Part shown: one piece after another, positions 1 to 5,087 of the stretch
Layout: each line of letters starts with the position of its first letter
Numbering within the stretch: position 1 is the first letter of the stretch
Origin: Sulfurovum sp.
Lineage (GTDB): Bacteria; Campylobacterota; Campylobacteria; Campylobacterales; Sulfurovaceae
Assembly (NCBI GenBank): GCA_024763575.1
Contig: JANTFF010000077.1
Span: 1 to 5,087 of the forward strand
DNA: 5,087 nucleotides
Direction of reading: 5' to 3'
Program-made: the position numbers and the translations under genes
The notes under the pieces: generated by a model
Told to the model about the DNA's origin: nothing
Database searches by the model: none
What the model saw: only the letters and a program-made list of their open reading frames with translations

Positions 1-160
1 ACTACTCAACTCTTCTATTGAAAATGTAGTGGATTTAGTAACCAAGGATATACACCCATTAGCCAAATTAGCCAAAGATATTGGAGCTACGGCTGTACTT
101 TTTGCTGTTTTATTACATCTATTTTGTTGGGTAGTTATTTTGGTGGATTATTTCATTTAA
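1..160 (+). CDS. dgkA: Diacylglycerol kinase DgkA, 3' end only (5' end lies left of the window)
   Basis: This is the C-terminal 52 residues of a small integral-membrane diacylglycerol kinase, which uses ATP to phosphorylate diacylglycerol to phosphatidic acid in the inner membrane. The first full codon is at base 2 and the TAA stop is at 158-160. The fragment aligns without gaps to the second half of E. coli DgkA. Its opening LLNSSIENVVD matches the family's catalytic N-S-A-I-E-x-V-V-D stretch, with N3 and E7 at the positions of E. coli N72 and E76. AKDIG carries K25 and D26, equivalent to K94 and D95. A hydrophobic segment from about residue 29 to 48 is the last membrane helix. The only visible base of the preceding codon is A, which fits a GAA glutamate at the position of catalytic E69. 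No insertion or frameshift is visible. The gene runs head-on into the YihY gene, with overlapping 3' ends. The assignment is firm, but the start and promoter are outside the window. Confidence 0.93.
   Translation, partial: LLNSSIENVVDLVTKDIHPLAKLAKDIGATAVLFAVLLHLFCWVVILVDYFI
153..160. other. 8-bp overlap of convergent gene ends (dgkA and yihY)
   Basis: The TAA stop of dgkA occupies 158-160 on the + strand. The TGA stop of the YihY gene occupies 153-155 on the - strand. The last codons of each gene therefore lie within the other. There is no intergenic space for a terminator, so any transcription stop for either gene must lie inside the opposing coding sequence, and the two mRNAs should have complementary 3' ends. 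Confidence 0.9.
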
Positions 161-989
161 TCTCTTTGACTTCATCCTCTCTATCCAATATATAACAAAA
201 TCTCAACCCATACAAAAATATAGCCCATGATATATATATCCATAGAAAAAAGAAAAGTAATATACTTAAACTACCATAGATACTTAGATAAGTTTTGTTA
301 TGTAGTACATAAAATATAAATCCAATTTTGGCTAAATACCATACCAAAGAGGCTATAAATGAACTAATAGCTCCTGCTAAATTTGATACATTAGTATTGG
401 CAGATATTTTATAAGTTAGAAAAAACATAGACCATACAATTATAAAGGGTAATATAGTTATAACCTCTATTCCTGCTGTTAGTCTATTGTGTTCAAGCAG
501 AGTTTGTATCTGTGTAGATAAGTAAAAAGATAACACCAACATAATAGGAGTGAGTGTGACTAGTGTCCAATAAATAGATACAGAAGCCCAAAAACTTCTC
601 CTTTCGCACTCAAAAATATCATTAACAATATAGTCATAGTTTTTAAAAAACATCATAGACGCAAATAGCACATATATCACTCCTACAATCCCAAGTTTAG
701 CAGAGTTTGCTACAAAACTATTGATATAAGTTAATATCTCTTTTGAGTTAGTAGGCATCAGATTTTTAAATAGTATATCTTGAATATTTTTGTAAATATC
801 ATCAAAAATAGGAAGATGAGTTAATATAGACAAAATAATAACTAAAAGAGGAATAATAGAAAATAGGGTATAAAAACTCAAACTTGCAGAGTAGTAGCTA
901 AGTTTGTCATCAAATAGTACTTTGATAAAATCTCGTATAAAAATATAATAATCTTTTAAAACGGTTTTAGGTTTGATTTGAGTTTTCAT
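153..989 (-). CDS. YihY/virulence factor BrkB family inner-membrane protein
   Basis: This is a 278-residue polytopic membrane protein of the YihY/BrkB family. The family was once named RNase BN in error, is found in most bacteria, and has no settled biochemical role; transport has been proposed. The sequence shows a short basic N-terminus, then the family motif at residues 34-48 (SASLSFYTLFSIIPL), where a conserved serine/alanine-rich stretch leads into the first membrane helix. About six hydrophobic helices follow, near residues 37-58, 98-116, 136-157, 174-193, 203-228 and 238-262. NDIFECERRSFW (123-134) corresponds to the family's conserved N-x-x-[FW]-x-x-x-x-x-R segment, and YGSLSILLFFFLWIYISW (238-255) is the typical last-helix signature. 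The C-terminus is charged and likely cytoplasmic. The ATG start gives a normal N-terminus, but no clear Shine-Dalgarno lies upstream. It follows dnaG by 43 bp and may be the last gene of that operon. The family call is firm; the function is open. Confidence 0.9.
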   Translation of the reverse strand: MKTQIKPKTVLKDYYIFIRDFIKVLFDDKLSYYSASLSFYTLFSIIPLLVIILSILTHLPIFDDIYKNIQDILFKNLMPTNSKEILTYINSFVANSAKLGIVGVIYVLFASMMFFKNYDYIVNDIFECERRSFWASVSIYWTLVTLTPIMLVLSFYLSTQIQTLLEHNRLTAGIEVITILPFIIVWSMFFLTYKISANTNVSNLAGAISSFIASLVWYLAKIGFIFYVLHNKTYLSIYGSLSILLFFFLWIYISWAIFLYGLRFCYILDREDEVKEIK

Positions 990-1032
990 AATAGAGCAAA
1001 TATAACATAATATTGAGAATAAATCCCTGAAT

Positions 1033-2682
1033 TTAACTTTTAAAAGCTACCAACTCTCCTTTTTTTAATCGTGGTAGTATGTCCATTTTAATTTTACGAA
1101 TAAGGAAACTTTTTTTTATTAATAATATAGAGTTATCAGAGCTTATACTTCTAAGCTTTTTACTATAGTGTCTAAAAAGAAAAGAAGCCAATGCTTTTTT
1201 GAATTCATCTTCTTTCATAACTTTGATATTCTCATCTAGCATTAGACCCATTAGATGGGGATTATCTCTATCTCCTTTAATAATAGACTCTATTAGAGGA
1301 GAATATTTACCAAATATAGGTGGTTCTATTACTTCTAGTAAAATATCTATAAAATTTTTGTTTTCTAATAGTGTTTTTATGATACTCAACTCTCCTATAT
1401 CATCTCTAGGTGTTGTAAATCTGCTTTTGACATTCTCCACTTTGGTAGAGGAACCAAATAGAGCAGGGGATACACCTAAAAGTGTAGCCGAGTGTGAGAT
1501 ATATGAGTCTCTTAGAATTGGGCTTAAGCTATTGAGATATACTTTGATAGCTTCAAATGCTACCTCTTTTTCTTTTGGGTTTTGTAGATTATATGATTTA
1601 GCAGTCATCTCTAATACAAATGGTATAAGTGGTTGTCCATTTCGTAATAGATTTGCTACCTCTTGGATTTGATTTTGGGCAATCATATCAGCAGGGTCAG
1701 CTCCATTAGGAAAAAGTACAACAGAACCATCAAATCCACTATGTGTTAGCATAGTTGAGGCTTTGAGCGCTGCATTAACTCCTGCTTTGTCTCCATCATA
1801 GGCAAGTATAATATGTGGTTCACCTTTTCTTAATATGGGTAGATGTTCTTGTGTTAGTGCTGTTCCTAATGTTGCTACTGCTTCATTAAATCCTGCTTGA
1901 TGAAGCATAATCACATCTAAATAACCCTCTGTAATTATTATTTTTTTGTTTTTATATATATTCTCTTTGGCTTTAGAGTAACCATATAGTAAGCTTGATT
2001 TATTAAATAGTTTAGTTTGAGGAGAGTTGATATATTTTGCAGGATGATTAGTAATTGTTCGTCCACCAAATCCAACAATCGCTCCACTAGGTGAATATAT
2101 AGGAAATGTAATCCTCTCTGTAAGCCTTGCATAAAATCCACCATTATCTCTTTTTGCTACAACTCCTGCCTCTTCGGCTTTTGGAATTGGCAAAAAGTTT
2201 GCAGATAGAAAATTCATAAGTTCATAACTTGTTCCAACATATCCAATACCAAATTTTTCAATAGATTGTTGGTTTATACCTCTATTGTGTAGATATTTTT
2301 TGGATATATCACTACTATCTAAATTTTTACTATACCATGATTGTACCTGTTCTAGTAGGCGACGAGTCTCATTATGATTATCACTTCCTTTGGTATAAGA
2401 TAGTGAAAAGTTCATTATAGAGGCTATCTTTTCTAATGCCTCTGGGTAGTTTAGTTTTTCATACTCTTTTACAAATTGTATTGCATCACCACCGACACCA
2501 CACCCAAAACAGTGATATATCTGTTTGGCAGGACTTATAACAAAACTAGCTGTTTTTTCTCCATGAAAAGGACAGTTTGCCTTGAAGTTAGCTCCTGCTT
2601 TTTTTATCTCTATATAGTTAGATATAATATCAACTATATCAATACTATTTTTGAGTTCCTCTTCACTAGCCTTGTCAATCAT
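1033..2682 (-). CDS. dnaG: DNA primase DnaG
   Basis: This 549-residue replicative primase makes the short RNA primers that start Okazaki fragments and the leading strand, working with the DnaB helicase at the fork. Domains in order: a CHC2 zinc-binding domain (C37, H40, C58, C61 in CPFH and CFGC); the catalytic RNA polymerase core with RLTERITFPI (186-195), GFGGR (204-208) and KYINSP (216-221); a Toprim fold with E252 in EGYLD and D296/D298 in YDGD; and a C-terminal helical region (about 425-549) matching the helicase-binding domain position. The length is normal for Campylobacterota (roughly 550-600 residues). The start MIDKASEEEL is the usual family N-terminus. It begins 4 bp after the aroC stop and no Shine-Dalgarno is visible, so translation is probably coupled to aroC. 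In many bacteria dnaG sits between rpsU and rpoD; here it is in a different operon. All key residues are present, so it should be active. Confidence 0.97.
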   Translation of the reverse strand: MIDKASEEELKNSIDIVDIISNYIEIKKAGANFKANCPFHGEKTASFVISPAKQIYHCFGCGVGGDAIQFVKEYEKLNYPEALEKIASIMNFSLSYTKGSDNHNETRRLLEQVQSWYSKNLDSSDISKKYLHNRGINQQSIEKFGIGYVGTSYELMNFLSANFLPIPKAEEAGVVAKRDNGGFYARLTERITFPIYSPSGAIVGFGGRTITNHPAKYINSPQTKLFNKSSLLYGYSKAKENIYKNKKIIITEGYLDVIMLHQAGFNEAVATLGTALTQEHLPILRKGEPHIILAYDGDKAGVNAALKASTMLTHSGFDGSVVLFPNGADPADMIAQNQIQEVANLLRNGQPLIPFVLEMTAKSYNLQNPKEKEVAFEAIKVYLNSLSPILRDSYISHSATLLGVSPALFGSSTKVENVKSRFTTPRDDIGELSIIKTLLENKNFIDILLEVIEPPIFGKYSPLIESIIKGDRDNPHLMGLMLDENIKVMKEDEFKKALASFLFRHYSKKLRSISSDNSILLIKKSFLIRKIKMDILPRLKKGELVAFKS

Positions 2683-2686
2683 TTAA

Positions 2687-3760
2687 TTATGAATATATTT
2701 TTGTTATATGTTCCATCTTTTTCCCCATATTAAGAAGTAGCATATCAGCTAATACAAGTGACATCATCGCCTCACATACAATAGAGCCACGAATAGCTAC
2801 ACATGGGTCGTGTCTTCCTTTTAGTTCACATATTGTAGGTTGGTTATCTTTGGTTATGGTCTCTTGTGGTTGAAAAATAGAAGGAGTTGGTTTGAAATGT
2901 GTTTTGACTATAATATCATCTCCATTTGATATTCCACCCAAAATTCCTCCAGAGTGATTGCTCTTAAATCCATTTGGAGTTATCTCATCATTATTTGAGC
3001 TTCCTTTTAGATGGGTACTAGCTACTCCATCACCTATCTCTATAGCTTTGGATGCGTTTATTCCCATCATGGCTTCTGCTAATATGGCATCTAGTTTATA
3101 GTATAGAGGTTCACCTAAACCTATAGGAACACCTTTTGCAATAGTTAGTACAACTCCACCTACAGAGTCATGTCTCTTTTTGGCTTCTAATATAGCATTC
3201 TCTTGTTCTTTTTCTAAGTTGGCATCTAGTGCATATAGTTTACTTGTTTTTGCATACTCAAAATCATAACTATTTGATTTAATTCCATCAACTTCACATA
3301 GACCTGAAGTTATCTCTACACCAATAGTTTTTAGCATTAGTTTAGCAATAGCCCCACCTGCTACTCTAGCAGCTGTCTCTCTTGCTGAACTTCTCCCACC
3401 TCCTCTATAGTCTCTAATTCCATATTTATGATAATAGGTAAAATCAGCATGACCTGGTCGAAATAAATCTTTGATATTATCATAATCACGGCTTTTTTGA
3501 TTACTATTATATATTACCATCATAATAGGTGTACCTGTACTTACTCCCTCAAAAGTACCTGATAGTATCTCTACTTTATCATCCTCTTTTCTTGCTGTCT
3601 CTAGTTTGCTTTTACCTGGTTTTCGTCTATCTAGCTCACTTTGTATAAACTCTTCATCTATTTTAAGACCTGCTGGAACACCATCAACTATACAACCCAA
3701 AGCCTTTCCATGAGACTCTCCAAATGTTGTAATTATAAATTTTTTACCAAAACTATTCAT
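2687..3760 (-). CDS. aroC: Chorismate synthase
   Basis: This 357-residue cytoplasmic enzyme performs the last shikimate-pathway step. It converts 5-enolpyruvylshikimate-3-phosphate to chorismate with loss of phosphate and needs reduced FMN as cofactor. All family signatures are present: GESHG near the N-terminus with H17; RRKPG (45-49); [14 protein letters not shown] (101-114) with the second catalytic histidine H104; the FMN-binding [17 protein letters not shown] stretch (120-136); [13 protein letters not shown] (268-280); and the C-terminal [11 protein letters not shown] (315-325) with D318 and R324. The length is typical of the family, and there is no sign of a fused flavin reductase, so it is the monofunctional bacterial form. 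Its ATG overlaps the rnc TGA as ATGA, and an AAAAGG ribosome-binding site lies inside the end of rnc. dnaG follows after 4 bp. The same rnc-aroC order is known in H. pylori and C. jejuni. The identification is secure. Confidence 0.98.
   Translation of the reverse strand: MNSFGKKFIITTFGESHGKALGCIVDGVPAGLKIDEEFIQSELDRRKPGKSKLETARKEDDKVEILSGTFEGVSTGTPIMMVIYNSNQKSRDYDNIKDLFRPGHADFTYYHKYGIRDYRGGGRSSARETAARVAGGAIAKLMLKTIGVEITSGLCEVDGIKSNSYDFEYAKTSKLYALDANLEKEQENAILEAKKRHDSVGGVVLTIAKGVPIGLGEPLYYKLDAILAEAMMGINASKAIEIGDGVASTHLKGSSNNDEITPNGFKSNHSGGILGGISNGDDIIVKTHFKPTPSIFQPQETITKDNQPTICELKGRHDPCVAIRGSIVCEAMMSLVLADMLLLNMGKKMEHITKIYS
3757..3760 (-). other. ATGA stop-start overlap between rnc and aroC
   Basis: On the - strand the aroC ATG (3758-3760) and the rnc TGA (3757-3759) share bases in an ATGA. 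This arrangement is typical of translationally coupled operon neighbours and supports both the aroC start and a shared transcript. Confidence 0.92.
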
Positions 3761-4437
3761 TGTTCAATACCTTTTAGGGTTTTTAGTGCAATCTCGGCTG
3801 CTTTTTGTTGAGCCTCTTTTTTGCTTCGTCCAATAGCAGCAGATATAATTCTATTTTGTAACTCTACAGCTATCTCAAACTCTTTTTTATGGTCAGGACC
3901 AAATGCACGGATTAGTTTGTATGTTGGGGTTTCTCCAAAATCAGCTTGTGTTAGCTCTTGTAGTGTAGTTTTGAAATCTTTTGATAGTGAGTTCAAATCA
4001 ATTTTTGGATAAGTCTCTTCTATTAGAGTTATAGCTATTTTAGCAGTAACATCTAAACCACTCTCTAAATATATAGCTCCAATTACAGCTTCAAATGCAT
4101 TAGATAGTAGAGATGGTTTATTTCGTCCATTATTATTCTCTTCTGCTGTTGAGATTAGTATAGATTGACCTAAATTTATCTTGTTTGCTAGTTTGGTAAA
4201 TCCTGTCTCATTAACCAAAGAGGCACGAATTTTGGATAATATACCTTCATCTTTTTTTGGGAATTTACTAAATAGATACTCTCCGACAATCAAATCAAGT
4301 ACAGCATCACCTAAGAACTCTAATCTCTCATTATTATAAGGTTTTTTATAACTTTTATGAGTGAGTGCTTCGGTGATGAGGTCATCTCGTTTGAAATTAT
4401 AGTTTAAAGCATCCTCTAGGGCTTTAAATCTGCTCAT
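3757..4437 (-). CDS. rnc: Ribonuclease III, with Asn at a canonical metal-ligand position
   Basis: This 226-residue double-strand-specific endoribonuclease processes the rRNA precursor and cuts structured mRNAs and sense-antisense duplexes. Domains: an endonuclease domain (about 1-145) followed by a double-stranded RNA-binding domain (about 154-224) ending in [16 protein letters not shown]. The signature [13 protein letters not shown] (36-48) supplies E37, E40 and D44, equivalent to E. coli E38, E41 and D45. E64 matches E65, and E116 in the second acidic motif matches the essential E117. The odd point is residue 113: in [16 protein letters not shown] it is Asn (codon AAT, bases 4099-4101) where E. 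coli has D114, a magnesium ligand. Activity may be altered, or Asn may be tolerated in this lineage. The length is normal. The start has a strong ribosome-binding site. rnc lies 27 bp after the zinc-ribbon gene and overlaps aroC by 4 bp. rnhA, which sits just upstream of rnc in H. pylori and C. jejuni, is missing here. Confidence 0.97.
   Translation of the reverse strand: MSRFKALEDALNYNFKRDDLITEALTHKSYKKPYNNERLEFLGDAVLDLIVGEYLFSKFPKKDEGILSKIRASLVNETGFTKLANKINLGQSILISTAEENNNGRNKPSLLSNAFEAVIGAIYLESGLDVTAKIAITLIEETYPKIDLNSLSKDFKTTLQELTQADFGETPTYKLIRAFGPDHKKEFEIAVELQNRIISAAIGRSKKEAQQKAAEIALKTLKGIEQ
3770..3775 (-). promoter_or_regulatory. Ribosome-binding site of aroC, inside the 3' end of rnc
   Basis: The - strand reads AAAAGG here, with nine bases between it and the aroC ATG. 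The site lies within the final rnc codons (Leu-Lys-Gly), so aroC can be initiated independently as well as by coupling to rnc. It supports the chosen aroC start. Confidence 0.65.
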
Positions 4438-4443
4438 TTTTTT

Positions 4444-4450
4444 TCCTTTT
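4444..4450 (-). promoter_or_regulatory. Ribosome-binding site of rnc
   Basis: The - strand reads AAAAGGA, separated by six adenines from the ATG of rnc. It is the best-formed Shine-Dalgarno in the window and fixes the rnc start. It lies in the 27-bp gap between the zinc-ribbon gene and rnc. That gap is too short to hold another gene, and I see no terminator in it. Confidence 0.75.
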
Positions 4451-4464
4451 ATTTATTTATGGTC

Positions 4465-5087
4465 TTAGAGTAGAGAATACCCCATTTGTGACCGTTTTTT
4501 AGTGATGGTTTCTTGAATTTGTATTGAGTTTATAGCATAACAGTTTGGACATCTATCAAATGATATAGGAAAATGTTGTTTACATTTATTACATCCATAG
4601 CTAAAGGTTAAATCAACTTCACTACTACCACCTCTTTGTGCAAAGTTAATCGTATCAATAGCAAAAATTCCACTTTGAATGATTGGTTTTTGAGTATCCA
4701 AAACACCTTTGGCACTGTAAATACTAGTTAATATTTCACTCGAATAGATTATATCAAAATTGAGGTTTGATAAGGGTAAGAACCATAATGTATCAACTAT
4801 TAAATCTATTTTATTGTTATCTATTACTTCCCATGCTGTATTTAAATCAAGTCTAAAAAGCTCTTGTATTATTCGTCTATATGAATAAGCATTATCATTT
4901 ATAAAAAATTTTAGTTTTTTTACTTTTTCTTCTCTTTCTATACTACTATCTTTTAGGAGAGTAGTAAGCTCTAAATGTGCTTGTAGTGTTTTGATATCTT
5001 CACCCATAATTTCAAGTGGTTGTAGAGTATGCTTTGCTTTCTCATACTCTTGTAAGAGTTCATATACCACCTCTAAATGGTATAGTG
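4465..5087 (-). CDS. Helical-repeat protein with C-terminal LapB-like zinc ribbon, 5' end cut off
   Basis: The reading frame is open through the right edge of the window (LYHLEVVYELL at the edge). The GTG at 5068-5070 is therefore probably an internal valine, and the true start lies outside. About 206 residues are visible. Counting from that valine, residues 1-90 are predicted helical and charged; the first part (VYELLQEYEKAKHTLQPLE) resembles a TPR-type helix pair. The C-terminus carries YGCNKC and RCPNC, a CxxC-x10-CxxC zinc ribbon with C160, C163, C174 and C177 (bases 4540-4593). TPRs followed by a rubredoxin-like CxxC/CPxC tail are the architecture of LapB (YciM), the E. coli inner-membrane scaffold that controls LpxC and lipopolysaccharide synthesis. 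A gene of unknown function lies at a similar place upstream of rnhA-rnc-aroC in H. pylori and C. jejuni. The zinc ribbon is clear; the TPR call is moderate; a LapB-like function is inference. Any membrane anchor would be in the missing N-terminus. It is the first visible gene of the rnc-aroC-dnaG transcript. Confidence 0.75.
   Translation of the reverse strand, partial: LYHLEVVYELLQEYEKAKHTLQPLEIMGEDIKTLQAHLELTTLLKDSSIEREEKVKKLKFFINDNAYSYRRIIQELFRLDLNTAWEVIDNNKIDLIVDTLWFLPLSNLNFDIIYSSEILTSIYSAKGVLDTQKPIIQSGIFAIDTINFAQRGGSSEVDLTFSYGCNKCKQHFPISFDRCPNCYAINSIQIQETITKKRSQMGYSLL

Noticed and set aside
229..240. A perfect 12-bp palindrome GATATATATATC.
   Set aside because: It lies in codons for an Ile/Tyr-rich membrane helix of the YihY protein, and alternating AT runs are self-complementary by nature. 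There is no sign of an operator.
999..1014. A short inverted repeat (AATAT and ATATT arms) between dnaG and yihY, considered as a terminator.
   Set aside because: The arms are five A/T pairs with no G-C pairs and there is no clear U-tract, so the hairpin would be too weak.
990..1032. A possible promoter for yihY in the 43-bp gap after dnaG: TATATT at 999-1004 on the - strand resembles a -10 box.
   Set aside because: It would start transcription only two or three bases before the ATG, no -35 element is visible, and TATATT is expected by chance in such AT-rich sequence. Read-through from dnaG is simpler.
1199..1672. A 157-codon open frame on the + strand, antisense to the 3' part of dnaG.
   Set aside because: It lies entirely inside dnaG, whose helicase-binding region is well supported. 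Its translation is serine/isoleucine-rich low-complexity sequence without recognisable domains, as expected for the complement of an AT-rich gene.
1938..2144. A 68-codon open frame on the - strand in another frame within dnaG.
   Set aside because: It is an out-of-frame shadow of the DnaG catalytic core with no family features.
2476..2733. An 85-codon open frame on the + strand spanning the dnaG start and the aroC end.
   Set aside because: It is antisense to the DnaG zinc-finger region and to the aroC 3' end, its product is not recognisable, and both opposing genes are certain.
3821..4012. A 63-codon open frame on the + strand inside rnc.
   Set aside because: It is antisense to the RNase III double-stranded RNA-binding domain and has no support of its own.
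5068..5070. GTG as the start codon of the zinc-ribbon protein.
   Set aside because: The frame stays open upstream to the window edge with plausible helical sequence, so this codon is more likely an internal valine of a longer protein.

Overview
The window is AT-rich and densely coding, and it reads as a housekeeping segment of a Campylobacterota (epsilonproteobacterial) chromosome. The protein sequences look like that group, especially the DnaG N-terminus, the RNase III and the C-terminal zinc ribbon of the gene at the right edge. The rnc-aroC pair also matches the arrangement I know from Helicobacter pylori and Campylobacter jejuni. I cannot name the genus from sequence alone.

Layout from left to right: the 3' end of a diacylglycerol kinase gene (dgkA, + strand, cut by the left edge) meets a convergent YihY/BrkB-family membrane protein gene (- strand), and their 3' ends overlap by 8 bp. 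Everything from there to the right edge is on the - strand. In transcription order (right to left) this is: a helical-repeat protein with a C-terminal four-cysteine zinc ribbon (cut by the right edge), rnc (RNase III), aroC (chorismate synthase), dnaG (primase) and yihY. The spacings are 27 bp, a 4-bp ATGA overlap, 4 bp and 43 bp, so at least the first four genes are probably one operon. Non-coding sequence adds up to under 80 bases. No stretch over 300 bases lacks a gene.

The operon mixes functions: RNA processing (RNase III), the last step of the shikimate pathway (AroC), replication priming (DnaG), a possible envelope or lipopolysaccharide-related scaffold (zinc-ribbon protein) and an inner-membrane protein of unsettled function (YihY). 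The genes share transcription rather than one pathway. I see no tRNA, rRNA, mobile element, CRISPR array, prophage or defence module, and no strong intrinsic terminator.

I did not find a new biological system here. The points most worth checking are an Asp-to-Asn change at a canonical metal-ligand position of RNase III, the absence of rnhA from the place it occupies next to rnc in known relatives, and the LapB-like tail of the partial gene at the right edge.
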